A DNA stretch of 64,000 nt from Planctomycetota bacterium (GTDB lineage Bacteria; Planctomycetota; Planctomycetia; Pirellulales; PALSA-1355): the NCBI GenBank assembly GCA_003389325.1, contig QQVE01000051.1, forward strand, positions 1 to 64,000. The letters are read 5' to 3'. The position numbers and the translations under genes are program-made. The notes under the pieces were generated by a model. It was not told where the DNA came from and searched no databases. It saw only the letters and a list, made by a program, of their open reading frames with translations. The stretch's first letter is position 1. Each line of letters opens with the position of its first letter. Of the stretch, positions 34,473 through 43,447 are shown in pieces.

Positions 34473-35768
34473 ATGGCAGATTCGCATCCGACACCTCCCG
34501 ACGCGACCACCCCGAACAAGGGTGCCGTCGACATGCCTCGCCCCACGGCGGCACCGATTGTGCTGGCGGTGGGCATCGCGCTGATCTTGGCTGGCTGGGC
34601 GCTGAACATTACATTCATCATCGTGGGGGCCGTGATTTTCGTCGCCGGCCTCGGCGGCTGGATCGCCCAGCTACTGCCCGGCCGGGGACACGCCCTGGAG
34701 CCGTTCGAAACTGTGCGCGGTCGAGCTCTGGTCACGGGCGAGCCGGGACGAGTCGCCCAACTTCGGCAAGGCATGCCCGGCTATCGGTTGCGCATGCCCG
34801 AGAAAGTGCATCCCATATCGGCGGGCATCAAGGGCGGCATCCTGGGAGGCATCATCATGCCGCTGCCGGCCATGCTCTACGGCTTGATCAGCGGCAAGGG
34901 TATTTGGCTTCCCTTGAACTTGCTGGCCGGCATGGTGCTGCCGGGTGTGGATGAGATGAGCGTCGAGGCGCTCGGCCAATTCAACCTGACCCTGGCAATT
35001 GTCGGTCTCTTGATTCATGCCACGAACTCCGTGACGTTCGGCCTGCTCTACGGCGTGTTGCTGCCGACGTTGCCGCCGATCTCCAAGCCGCTGGCCTGGG
35101 GCGCGCTGTTGATGCCGTTGTTGTGGACGGTGGCCGCCTTTCTCACGACCGCCATGTTCAATTCCCAGGTACGCGAGTTGGTCGATTGGCCGTGGTTTGT
35201 CGTGTCGCAATTCATCTTCGGCGTCGTCGTGGCGCTGTTTGTCATGTGGTTCAATCCCGAGGGGGGCGTGGGCACCGGCGCCGCGGGCGGAATCCTCGGC
35301 GGCGTGCTGATGGCCGTGCCAGCCATGCTGTGGGGATACTTTACCGGCCACGGCATTTGGTACCCGGTCAATCTCCTGGCCGTGATGGTGCAGCCGCCGG
35401 ACGCGGCACTCACCGTCGAGGCGCTCGAACAATACGACGGCACCTGGCTCTTGGCCGCCACGGCATTTCACGGAGCCTTGTCGCTGGCGTTTGGGATCGT
35501 CTACGGCGTGCTGCTGCCCCGCGTGCCCGCCATGCCGGGGCCGTTTGCCTGGGGGGCGCTGATGATGCCGCTGTTGTGGACCGCCACCAGCTACGGCCTG
35601 ATGGGAGTGGTCAATCCCGTGCTGCAAGACACCGTCGACTGGCCGTGGTTCGTCGTCTCGCAATTCGTGTTCGGGCTAGTCGCGGCGATCGTCGTGGTGC
35701 GTAGCGAACAGGTCTATGTCACGCCGGCCGGACGCGGCCAAAAGCCGTCGGGGGAGGCCGCGACATGA
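34473..35768 (+). CDS. Polytopic membrane protein with internal duplication, in oxidase operon
   Basis: 431 residues (ATG 34473; a GTG at 34461 is possible). Two N-terminal helices (about 27-68) resemble small accessory subunits of caa3 oxidases. Then a roughly 140-residue membrane module occurs twice, at 118-258 and 269-409. Matching landmarks are GGILGGIIMPLPAMLYG / GGILGGVLMAVPAMLWG, LLYGVLLP / IVYGVLLP, AWGALLMPLLWT / AWGALMMPLLWT, and VDWPWFVVSQFIFG / VDWPWFVVSQFVFG. No haem or metal motif is seen. I do not recognise the module. Position between coxC and the cytochrome c gene, with an ATGA overlap to the latter, suggests an accessory or assembly role in the respiratory complex. Confidence 0.85.
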   Translation: MADSHPTPPDATTPNKGAVDMPRPTAAPIVLAVGIALILAGWALNITFIIVGAVIFVAGLGGWIAQLLPGRGHALEPFETVRGRALVTGEPGRVAQLRQGMPGYRLRMPEKVHPISAGIKGGILGGIIMPLPAMLYGLISGKGIWLPLNLLAGMVLPGVDEMSVEALGQFNLTLAIVGLLIHATNSVTFGLLYGVLLPTLPPISKPLAWGALLMPLLWTVAAFLTTAMFNSQVRELVDWPWFVVSQFIFGVVVALFVMWFNPEGGVGTGAAGGILGGVLMAVPAMLWGYFTGHGIWYPVNLLAVMVQPPDAALTVEALEQYDGTWLLAATAFHGALSLAFGIVYGVLLPRVPAMPGPFAWGALMMPLLWTATSYGLMGVVNPVLQDTVDWPWFVVSQFVFGLVAAIVVVRSEQVYVTPAGRGQKPSGEAAT

Positions 35769-36526
35769 GGCACGCTGCGGTCACCTATGGTGCGGCGCTG
35801 GCGGCGATGCTCGCTGCCGGCTGCGGGTATACTCCGCCCGGCAAACCCAATCCGGCCGACCGTCCGCGCACGCCGGCCCAGATCACCGATTTCGATTTTC
35901 TGTTCCAACAGAACTGCACCGGCTGCCACGGCGACGACGGCAAGTTTGGCCCCGCCCCGCCGCTGAACGATCCGATCTTCCTGGCGATCGTCCCGGACGC
36001 AGAACTGCTCGACGTGATCACCAACGGCCGCGACGGCACGCCGATGCCCGCGTTCGCGCGGCGCCTGGAAGGTCCGCTCGAAGAAGACCAGATCAAGATC
36101 ATTGCCGAGGGTTTGAAGAAGCATTGGAAGAGCAGCAAGCTTTCCGAAGACAAGCTGCCCCCTTATACCGTCGCCGCGAAGGACGAAGCCACGAGCACGG
36201 CCGACACCGAGGCCGGCAAAAAGGTCTTTGCCCGGGCTTGCGCCAGTTGTCACGGCGACAACGGCCAGGGTTCGAGCGAGGGACACAAGCCGGGGCGGAT
36301 CAACGATCCCGACTTGCTGAGCCTGATGAGCAACCAGACACTGCGGCGCATCATCATTACCGGCCGACCGGACCTGGGCATGCCCAGCTTCGCCGAGGAC
36401 GACGGCCGGCCGGGCGACTATCAGCCTTTGACCTCCGAAGAGATCGATGCGCTCGTGGCGCTATTGGCCAGTTGGAGAAATCAACCGCGAAGCGGTGCGA
36501 CCGTGACGCTCAACGTACGCAAGTAG
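35765..36526 (+). CDS. Diheme cytochrome c lipoprotein
   Basis: 253 residues starting in a 4-bp ATGA overlap with the preceding gene. Lipobox LAAGC with C20 as acylation site. Two class I haem domains: C51-TG-C54-H55 with distal Met in GTPMPAF, and C159-AS-C162-H163 with distal Met in DLGMPSF. A lipid-anchored diheme cytochrome between the oxidase and the bc genes is well placed to pass electrons from the cytochrome bc module to the CuA/cyt c subunit. It lies 40 bp before the Rieske gene. Confidence 0.92.
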   Translation: MRHAAVTYGAALAAMLAAGCGYTPPGKPNPADRPRTPAQITDFDFLFQQNCTGCHGDDGKFGPAPPLNDPIFLAIVPDAELLDVITNGRDGTPMPAFARRLEGPLEEDQIKIIAEGLKKHWKSSKLSEDKLPPYTVAAKDEATSTADTEAGKKVFARACASCHGDNGQGSSEGHKPGRINDPDLLSLMSNQTLRRIIITGRPDLGMPSFAEDDGRPGDYQPLTSEEIDALVALLASWRNQPRSGATVTLNVRK

Positions 36527-36566
36527 CGGCGCGCCGCACCGGCCGGCTGCTCGAGGTTCTCGTGCC

Positions 36567-37139
36567 ATGCAACAGAACGCCAACCCACCGGACAACACCG
36601 ACACGTCTCCGGCGCCTCGATCTGGCGGCGCGCGACGAGGATTCCTGAAGGTCCTGACCGCCCTGCTGGGCACCGTGGCGACCGTGCTGGTGGGCGTGCC
36701 GTTCATGGGCTACGTGTTCGGCATTCGGAAGCGCCGCGTCTACTGGGTGAACCTCGGCCCGGTGAGCGACTACACGCCGCAGCAAACCCAATTGAAGACG
36801 TTCGACAATCCGCTCAAGCAGCCCTGGGACGGCATGACGGCCGAGAACGCCGTCTACGTTCGCTACGAAGGCAAGGACGAAGACCAGCGCGATCAGTTCC
36901 TGGTGTTCTCGGTGAACTGCGCCCACCTGGGCTGTCCGGTGTCGTGGTTCCCGCAATCCGAGTTGTTCCTGTGTCCGTGCCACGGCGGGGTGTACTACGC
37001 CGACGGCGCGCACGCGTCCGGGCCTCCGCCCCGCGGGCTGTACCACTGCGTGTGGCGGGTGCGCCGCGGTGAGCTCGAAGTGCGTGCGCCGCACTACCCC
37101 ACGCTGCACGATACCCTCAAGCAGACTTCGGTCGGATGA
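36567..37139 (+). CDS. Rieske 2Fe-2S protein of a cytochrome bc complex
   Basis: 190 residues. A Tat-type N-terminus (ARRGFLKVLTALLGTVA) gives the single membrane anchor. Cluster ligands are complete: C118-x-H120 and C136-x2-H139, with the disulfide pair C123 and C138 (CAHLGC and CPCHGG). It accepts the first electron from quinol at the outer quinone site. The gene overlaps the cytochrome b start by 4 bp (ATGA), so the two are translationally coupled. Confidence 0.95.
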   Translation: MQQNANPPDNTDTSPAPRSGGARRGFLKVLTALLGTVATVLVGVPFMGYVFGIRKRRVYWVNLGPVSDYTPQQTQLKTFDNPLKQPWDGMTAENAVYVRYEGKDEDQRDQFLVFSVNCAHLGCPVSWFPQSELFLCPCHGGVYYADGAHASGPPPRGLYHCVWRVRRGELEVRAPHYPTLHDTLKQTSVG

Positions 37140-38674
37140 AACAAGACTCCCCGATGATGCAGCATCTGAAGCACGCCGCGGCGTGGTGCGACCACCGTCT
37201 GGGCATCAGCGAAGTGTGGCTGCCCATGATGCGCCACCCGGTGCCCAAGTCGGTCGAAGGACCGATGGGGTGGTGGTACGTCTTCGGAAGCGCGTCGCTG
37301 ACGTTTCTGATGATCCAGATCCTCACCGGGATCGGGCTGGCGATGGTCTATGTGCCTTCGGCCAGCGAAGCCTACGAGAGCCTGCTGTATCTCGACTACG
37401 AGCAGCCGCTGGGCTGGTTTCTACGCGCGCTGCACTACTACGCCGGGTCGGGGATGGTGGTCATGGTGCTGGTGCACATGACGCAGGTGTTCCTGCAGGG
37501 AGCCTACAAATATCCGCGGGAATTGACCTGGGTGGTCGGCGTGTTTCTGTTGTTGTGCGTGCTGGGCATGTTCTTCAGCGGGCAAATCCTGCGCTGGGAT
37601 CCCGACGCCTATTGGGGATTGGCCGTGGCCGGGTCGATGGCCGGGCGCGTGCCCTTCCTGGGACCCGTGATCGTACACACGCTGTTGGGCGGCGACATCA
37701 TCGGCGGCGAATCGCTGTCGCGGTTCTTTACGTTGCACGTGTTCGTCATCCCCGGCGCGCTGCTGGGGCTGTTGGCCGTGCATCTGTGGCTCGTACTGCG
37801 ATGCGGCGTCAGCAAACCGCCCCGGCCCGGCGAGTCGGTCGATCCGCGCACGTACGACGCCGAGTACGAGCAAGAGCTGAAAAACGGCGTGCCGTTCCTG
37901 GGCGAGGCGATGGTCAAGGACATGCTGTTCTCGGCGCTGGCCACGATCGTGGTAGTTTTGATCGCCTCGATCCTCGGCCCCAAGGGCCCCACCGATCCGC
38001 CGCTGCCGACGATGGGCGGCGCGAACCCGCGGCCCGAGTGGCCGTTTTTGTGGATCTTCGCCATGCTGGCGCTCAGCCCGCGCGACGTCGAAACGTTCAT
38101 CATGCTGGTATTCCCCGTCGTCGTCATCGTGATCCTGGTGCTCGTGCCGTTCGTCAGCAATCGCGGCGAACGGTCTCCCAGCCGCCGACCCGTGGCCGTG
38201 CTGGTGGTGATTGTCACGTACACGGCCCTCGGCGTGCTGACCTACCTGGGGGCCACGGCTCCCTGGTCGCCCAAGATGCACGCCTGGACGGGCGACGCGA
38301 TTCCCGTCTCGATGGTCGAGCGGAGCAACGTCTCGGAACTGGTGGGATCGACCGTGTTCCAGTACAAGAACTGTCGCAACTGCCACGCCCTGGACGGCAT
38401 CGGCGGGCGGCGCGGCCCCGATTTGACCGACGTCGGTACGCGGCTCACGCGCGACCAGTTGATCGACCAGGTGAGCAACGGCACGCCCGGCGGCGGACTG
38501 ATGCCGGCCTTCGGCAAACAAATTACGCCGGCCGAGATGACGATCCTGGTCGACTTCCTCGTCAGCCTCCGGCCCGAGGGAACCAAGCCGGCCGGCTGGG
38601 CCACCCCTGAACCGTCGCTGGGTGAAGCGCCGCCGCAGGCCGCTGCCTCGACCGACGATCGCGACGAGACATGA
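37136..38674 (+). CDS. Cytochrome b with C-terminal cytochrome c domain
   Basis: 512 residues. The b-haem ligands are H100/H114 (spacing 13) and H201/H216 (spacing 14), the second spacing being the b6-like one. The subunit IV-like part contains the quinone-site motif as P300-E301-W302-P303 rather than PEWY. After the last helices (about residue 380) a cytochrome c domain carries C413-RN-C416-H417 with distal Met in LMPAFG. It is therefore a fused b/IV/c protein. With the Rieske protein it forms a quinol:cytochrome c oxidoreductase. Four-base overlaps join it to genes on both sides. Confidence 0.93.
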   Translation: MKQDSPMMQHLKHAAAWCDHRLGISEVWLPMMRHPVPKSVEGPMGWWYVFGSASLTFLMIQILTGIGLAMVYVPSASEAYESLLYLDYEQPLGWFLRALHYYAGSGMVVMVLVHMTQVFLQGAYKYPRELTWVVGVFLLLCVLGMFFSGQILRWDPDAYWGLAVAGSMAGRVPFLGPVIVHTLLGGDIIGGESLSRFFTLHVFVIPGALLGLLAVHLWLVLRCGVSKPPRPGESVDPRTYDAEYEQELKNGVPFLGEAMVKDMLFSALATIVVVLIASILGPKGPTDPPLPTMGGANPRPEWPFLWIFAMLALSPRDVETFIMLVFPVVVIVILVLVPFVSNRGERSPSRRPVAVLVVIVTYTALGVLTYLGATAPWSPKMHAWTGDAIPVSMVERSNVSELVGSTVFQYKNCRNCHALDGIGGRRGPDLTDVGTRLTRDQLIDQVSNGTPGGGLMPAFGKQITPAEMTILVDFLVSLRPEGTKPAGWATPEPSLGEAPPQAAASTDDRDET

Positions 38675-41022
38675 ACTCGCTGGATGCCTTCCTGCGTTCC
38701 TGGCCGCGCGAACCCGCGCTCGTGGTCTGCCTGCTGCTGTCGGCCGTGATTTACGCACGCGGCTGGCGCGTGCTGCACCACCGCGATCCGAAGCGCTGGA
38801 ATGCCGGGCGGCCGGCCGCGTTCTGGGCGGGCCTGGCCACGATCGGCTTGGCGCTGGCCTCGCCGATCGAGACGTTCGCCGATCTGTTGCTGCAAATCCA
38901 CATGCTGCAGCACATGCTGTTGCTCTTGCTCGCCCCTCCGCTCATCTGGCTGGGGGCGCCGCTGATGCCGATGGTGCGCGGGCTGCCCAAGCCGATTCGC
39001 ACGGCCTGGGCCGCCCCGACGTTGCGGTCCTCGCTGGCGCGGCGCGTGTTCGGCTGGGTCACGCATCCGGCCGTGGCCTGGCCGCTGTTCGTGGCCGTGA
39101 TGTGGCTATGGCACACCCCGCGCGGGTACGAGCTGGCGCTGGACGATCCGAGGTGGCACCTTGCCGAACACGCCAGCTTCACGCTCGCCGCGCTTTGCTT
39201 CTGGTATCCGGTGGTTCGCCCCTACCCGAGCCGTCCGCGGTGGTCGCGCTGGGTTTTGTTGCCATACCTGATCCTGGCCGACGTGCAGAACACGGTGCTC
39301 TCGGCCTGGCTTACTTTTGCCAGCGAGCCGATCTACGCCCACTATACCGAGGTGCCGCGTCTGGGCGGATGGTCAGCGCTCGACGATCAACAAGCGGCCG
39401 GTGTGCTGATGTGGGTGCCCGGCTCGATCGCGTTCCTGGTGCCGGTGTTTTGGATCGGGCTGAAGATGCTCTACGGCCAGCAGCAGCCCGCCCGCGAGCC
39501 GGCGCTCCCGGTTGAGCGACCAGCCACTTCGCTGCCGGTCATCTCGCTGGCCGGTTGCGGAGCGACCTGCACGGCGTCGCCGGAGCAGCGCCGGCAACAT
39601 GCGTTTGGCGGCGACCTGTTGCGGGCACCCATCGTGGGACGATTCTTGCGGTGGCGCGGCGGAAGGCCTTCGCTGCAACTGTTGATGCTCGTCCTGGCGG
39701 GGCTGTTGATCCTCGACGGACTGCTAGGGCCACCTGCGGGGCCGGCCAACCTCGCCGGGGTCGCTCCCTGGATTCACTGGCGCGGATTGGTCGTACTCGG
39801 ACTGCTGGTGGGTGGCAACTTCTTCTGCATGGCCTGTCCGTTCACGCTGCCGCGGAAGCTGGCTTCGCGGTGGCTGCCGCAAGGGCGCCAGTGGCCGCGC
39901 TGGCTGCGAAACAAATGGCTGGCCGTCGCGCTGTTGGCCGTCTTCCTCTGGAGCTACGAGGCGTTCTCGCTGTGGGACTGCCCCTGGCTCACCGCCTGGA
40001 TCGCGCTTGGCTACTTCGCGGGGGCGTTTGTCGTCGATGGACTGTTTCGCGGGTCGGCATTCTGCAAGTACGTTTGCCCCATCGGTCAATTCAACTTCGC
40101 CGGGGCAATGATCTCGCCGCTGGAGGTGAAGGTCCGCAACGCGTCGGTCTGCAGCACCTGCCACACGCGGGAATGCATCCGGGGCTCGAAGACGGCCGCG
40201 GGATGCGGCATGGAGCTGTTTCAGCCGCAGAAGCGGGGCAACCTGGACTGCACGTTCTGCCTGGATTGCGTGCAGGCCTGCCCGCATGACAACGTCGGCG
40301 TGTTCGCCGGCCTGGGTCGCGGCGAGTTTTCGGACCTCGACGCGTTTCGATCCGGCCTGGGCCGGCTCGCGCGACGCAAGGACCTGGCGGTTCTGGTCGT
40401 ATTGCTGGTGTTCGGCGCATTTGCCAATGCCGGCGGCATGATCGCGCCAGTTGTCGCCTGGCAGGATAAACTGGCCGAACGACTGGGCGAGGTGCCACTG
40501 ATCGTGCCGGTGAGCATCTACTACGTGTTAGCGCTGGTCGCGGCACCTTTCGTGTTGCTAGGCACCGCCACGATCTTGAGTCGGTGGGGCGGGCAGATCG
40601 CCGGCTCGCCTGCGTCCGTTTCCGCGCGATTCGCCTTCGCGCTTGTGCCGCTGGGTTTCAGCATGTGGCTCGCTCATCACGGATTTCACCTGTTCACCAG
40701 CTACGGCACGATTGTTCCGGTGGCACAACGCATGTCGATGGACTTCGGACTGGATACGTTCGGCGACCCGCAGTGGCAACACGCGTGCTGCGCCGAAGTG
40801 GCCCCTTGGATCGTGAAGTTCGAGATCCTGTCGTTGGATTTCGGCTTGCTCGCGTCGCTGATGCTGGCCTATCGGGTTGCTGCGGCCGAGGGCGGCACAG
40901 CAGGGCGCGTCGTGCGGGCCTTTGCGCCCTGGGGCCTGCTCGTTGTCGGGCTGTTTGCCATCGGCGTCTGGATCGTGCTCGAGCCGATGGAAATGCGCGG
41001 CACGCTGCCGATGGGAGGCTGA
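38671..41022 (+). CDS. Fusion of CtaG-like oxidase assembly factor and 4Fe-4S membrane protein
   Basis: 783 residues. Residues 1-270 match caa3-type CtaG, a membrane assembly factor for the copper centre: QIHMLQHMLLLLLAPPLIWLG, AVMWLWHTP, LAEHASFTLAAL, and ASEPIYAHY. A linker with Cys/Pro (GCGATCTA) follows. Residues about 335-783 resemble NapH/CcoG (FixG)-type iron-sulfur membrane proteins: C386-x2-C389-P, C465-x3-C469-P, C494-x2-C497-H-x3-C502, and a ferredoxin motif C527-x2-C530-x2-C533-x3-C537-P, then more helices. No frameshift separates the halves. FixG-type proteins are tied to copper reduction or oxidase assembly, so both halves fit one job. It overlaps cyt b by 4 bp. Confidence 0.9.
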   Translation: MNSLDAFLRSWPREPALVVCLLLSAVIYARGWRVLHHRDPKRWNAGRPAAFWAGLATIGLALASPIETFADLLLQIHMLQHMLLLLLAPPLIWLGAPLMPMVRGLPKPIRTAWAAPTLRSSLARRVFGWVTHPAVAWPLFVAVMWLWHTPRGYELALDDPRWHLAEHASFTLAALCFWYPVVRPYPSRPRWSRWVLLPYLILADVQNTVLSAWLTFASEPIYAHYTEVPRLGGWSALDDQQAAGVLMWVPGSIAFLVPVFWIGLKMLYGQQQPAREPALPVERPATSLPVISLAGCGATCTASPEQRRQHAFGGDLLRAPIVGRFLRWRGGRPSLQLLMLVLAGLLILDGLLGPPAGPANLAGVAPWIHWRGLVVLGLLVGGNFFCMACPFTLPRKLASRWLPQGRQWPRWLRNKWLAVALLAVFLWSYEAFSLWDCPWLTAWIALGYFAGAFVVDGLFRGSAFCKYVCPIGQFNFAGAMISPLEVKVRNASVCSTCHTRECIRGSKTAAGCGMELFQPQKRGNLDCTFCLDCVQACPHDNVGVFAGLGRGEFSDLDAFRSGLGRLARRKDLAVLVVLLVFGAFANAGGMIAPVVAWQDKLAERLGEVPLIVPVSIYYVLALVAAPFVLLGTATILSRWGGQIAGSPASVSARFAFALVPLGFSMWLAHHGFHLFTSYGTIVPVAQRMSMDFGLDTFGDPQWQHACCAEVAPWIVKFEILSLDFGLLASLMLAYRVAAAEGGTAGRVVRAFAPWGLLVVGLFAIGVWIVLEPMEMRGTLPMGG

Positions 41023-41024
41023 AC

Positions 41025-41564
41025 GTGTCACGAGCGGCACCGTACTCGCACGCAATCTCGCTGGCCGCTGCCGGAATCCTGGCCGTCGCGCTGTCTCCTG
41101 CGGGCGCGCTTGCCGACGGCGGCGTCGTGCGGGCCATGCGATCAAGCGGCGACTATCAAATCTCGGTCTTTACGTCGCCCAACCCATTGGTGGCCGGGCC
41201 GGTCGATCTCAGCGTGCTGGTGCAAGATGCCGCCACGCTTGCAACGGTGGCCGAAGTCGACGTCGAAGTGGCCGTCACCCCCCGCGAGCGTCCCTACGCC
41301 GCGGCGCGTTTGCCGGCCACGCGGGAGGCCGCCACGAACAAGCTGTTTCTCGCCGTGTGGATCGACCTCGAGCCCGGCTGGCACGACGTCGAGGTACGCT
41401 GCCACCGGAGCGAGCGAAGCGGATCGGTGCGGTTTGCCATGCAGGTCGGCGCACCGCGGTCGGACACTTCCTCCTTGTGGCCCTGGTACACGTGGCCCGT
41501 GGTGCCTGTCGCGCTGTTTGCGATGCACCGCGTCTTGGCTCGTTCGCCGCGGCGGCGGCTGTAA
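41025..41564 (+). CDS. FixH/YtkA-like exported protein
   Basis: 179 residues from GTG 41025, two bases after the previous stop. A longer frame opens at 40584 but overlaps the fusion gene, and the signal peptide (ISLAAAGILAVALSPAGALA/D) follows the GTG. One beta-sandwich domain (GDYQISVFTSPNPLVAGPVD, LSVLVQD, EVDVEVAVTP, WHDVEVRC) fits the YtkA/FixH pattern, and a C-terminal helix (WYTWPVVPVALFAM) anchors it. FixH-like proteins accompany FixG-type proteins in oxidase maturation, which agrees with its position right after the CtaG/4Fe-4S fusion. Confidence 0.75.
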   Translation: MSRAAPYSHAISLAAAGILAVALSPAGALADGGVVRAMRSSGDYQISVFTSPNPLVAGPVDLSVLVQDAATLATVAEVDVEVAVTPRERPYAAARLPATREAATNKLFLAVWIDLEPGWHDVEVRCHRSERSGSVRFAMQVGAPRSDTSSLWPWYTWPVVPVALFAMHRVLARSPRRRL

Positions 41565-41655
41565 CGGATCGGTGCCGGCTCACGTCTAAGGCTGGGGTGG
41601 GTATAATCGACGAAGTCTCGCAGAGGCCGCCCCAGGAGATCCCGGGAGAAACGAC

Positions 41656-42723
41656 ATGCGTCTCACCCCTTCCATCCATTCGTGGCTGCATCGTTTCCTT
41701 CTCGTCGTGGCTGCCGCCGTGGCTGTTGGCGCTTCGATGCCGGCGTTGTCCGCGGCCGAGCCGGAGAAGCCAGCGTCGGAAGCCGACGTCGAGATACCGG
41801 CCCCGGTCTACGTGAATCTGATGCTGGCCCGCGACCCGGCGGTGCACGCCGAGTTGGGGCTCGACGCCCGGGAAGTGGCAGCGGTCGAGCAGGCGATCGC
41901 CAAAGTCGACGCTCCGTTGTGGCGACTGCGCGACGTGCCGGTGCCCAGGTGCGCCGACCAGCTTGCCGAACACCTGGCAACCTTGCGGCAGGGTCTGGAC
42001 GCTACGCTGTCGCCCGAGCAGATGCAGCGGTTCGAGCAACTCGTGATTCAGGCCCGCGGAGCCAAAGCACTGGTCGCCCCCGACGTGCGCGAGCGGCTCT
42101 CGCTCAGCGCGGATCAGCAGGCGCAGTTCAAGCAGCTCGTGGCAGAGAACGAAGGCGGCACGCTCGATGCCCAGAAAATCATGGCGGTGCTCTCGCCCCA
42201 GCAACAGGCCGAGCTGGCCTCGCTGTTCGGCAAGCGGTTCGACCTGGCCCAGGTGACGTACGTCGGCTGCGGCGAGGCGCCCGAGCTGCGAAACGTACAG
42301 TCGTGGATCAACAGCGATCCGCTCAGCTTGGAAAAACTGCGCGGCAAGGTCGTGGTCGTGCACTTCTGGGCATTCGGCTGCATCAACTGCATTCGCAACT
42401 TGCCGCACTACCAGGCCTGGCACGAAAAGTTCCCCGAGTCCGAAGTGGCGATCATCGGCCTGCACACCCCCGAGACGAGCGCGGAGCGCGACCTGAACAA
42501 CCTGCGGGCCAACGTGAAGCAGCGCGAGATCGAGTATCCCGTGGCTTTCGACGCGGAGGCGGCCAACTGGCAGGCCTGGGGCAACAACTTCTGGCCGGCC
42601 GTCTACCTGATCGACCGTGAGGGGCGCGTGCGCTACTGGTGGTATGGCGAGCTCAACTGGGAGGGAGCACGCGGCGAGGAAACGATGCGCAAACGCATCG
42701 AGCAGTTGATGGCCGAGAAATAG
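41656..42723 (+). CDS. Exported TlpA-like thioredoxin-family protein
   Basis: 355 residues. Signal peptide (FLLVVAAAVAVGASMPALSA/A). Residues about 35-200 are a helical, Ala/Gln-rich region of unknown type. Residues about 205-350 form a thioredoxin fold of the TlpA/AhpC-TSA class with redox pair C242-IN-C245 in FWAFGCINCIRNLP, followed by IIGLHTPE and the cis-Pro region NNFWPAVYLIDREGRVRYWW. It should reduce or isomerise periplasmic thiols. Next to oxidase assembly genes, a role in preparing CuA or haem-binding cysteines is plausible. It lies 91 bp after the FixH-like gene. Confidence 0.85.
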   Translation: MRLTPSIHSWLHRFLLVVAAAVAVGASMPALSAAEPEKPASEADVEIPAPVYVNLMLARDPAVHAELGLDAREVAAVEQAIAKVDAPLWRLRDVPVPRCADQLAEHLATLRQGLDATLSPEQMQRFEQLVIQARGAKALVAPDVRERLSLSADQQAQFKQLVAENEGGTLDAQKIMAVLSPQQQAELASLFGKRFDLAQVTYVGCGEAPELRNVQSWINSDPLSLEKLRGKVVVVHFWAFGCINCIRNLPHYQAWHEKFPESEVAIIGLHTPETSAERDLNNLRANVKQREIEYPVAFDAEAANWQAWGNNFWPAVYLIDREGRVRYWWYGELNWEGARGEETMRKRIEQLMAEK

Positions 42724-42745
42724 CCGGCACCGGTTCGCGCGTTCT

Positions 42746-43447
42746 CTACATCCGCTCGCTCGCCGGGCGCCCCGCCGGCGAGTATTCGTCGAGGAACGTT
42801 CTGGATGCGGTCGGCAGGTTGCGCAGCAGCTCGAAGTCGCTACGATCGACGAATTGGCAACCGATCAGATAGTTGGGGCCGATGCACAGCGACCAGCGGA
42901 TCTTCAATTGCACGGGCACTTCGCCGCGCAACGTGACGACGATCACATAGACGTCGCGCGTGTCGTGGGGGGGTCGGCTGGTCATCAGGCACAAACCGCC
43001 TTCGGACAGGTCGCGTACAATCCCGTGCGACCGGACTTGTGCCGGAGCCCACTGCACGCCGACGTTGATCCGCGTTTGATAGCGCACGCTCGAGCGTCGC
43101 TCGAGCAGCCCGCTCTCGAGCAGTCGGCCAAACTCCGCCTCCGTCATCCGCTGGCGAAAGGCGCACTCGACCAGCCAATCGCCGGCGGGATTCGGCTTGG
43201 CCCAATCGATCTCGGCCGGCACGGAAAGGCCTTGGCCTAGCTGCGAACTGGCCAACTGCAGATGGCACCGGCAGGGAAGCTTCGGCGGGCCCGGGACCAG
43301 CAGCTTGGCGCTGGCCGGTGAAATCTCCCGCAGCTCGGCAGCGCAGGGGTCGGCTCCTTCGTCGGCCGTCGGCACGATCGTCGCTTCAACCAGTTCCGGG
43401 TGAACTAGCGGAAATGAACGGTCGCATTTCGTGTAAGCGGTCGACAT
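42746..43447 (-). CDS. PilZ domain protein (probably two PilZ-like domains)
   Basis: 233 residues. The C-terminal half (about 118-215) has the c-di-GMP-binding signature: ERRSSVRYQ (RxxxR) and RDLSEGGLCL (D-x-S-x2-G). The N-terminal half is similar in outline (VEATIVPTADE, ELREISPASAKLLV, VECAF) but lacks the arginine motif and may be a non-binding PilZ copy. Such proteins act as cytoplasmic c-di-GMP receptors that alter motility, polysaccharide export or transcription. The gene diverges from the terpene synthase operon, so it may share a control region with it. A GC-rich inverted repeat (CTCGCCGG, 42759-42782) overlaps its 3' end. Confidence 0.85.
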   Translation of the reverse strand: MSTAYTKCDRSFPLVHPELVEATIVPTADEGADPCAAELREISPASAKLLVPGPPKLPCRCHLQLASSQLGQGLSVPAEIDWAKPNPAGDWLVECAFRQRMTEAEFGRLLESGLLERRSSVRYQTRINVGVQWAPAQVRSHGIVRDLSEGGLCLMTSRPPHDTRDVYVIVVTLRGEVPVQLKIRWSLCIGPNYLIGCQFVDRSDFELLRNLPTASRTFLDEYSPAGRPASERM

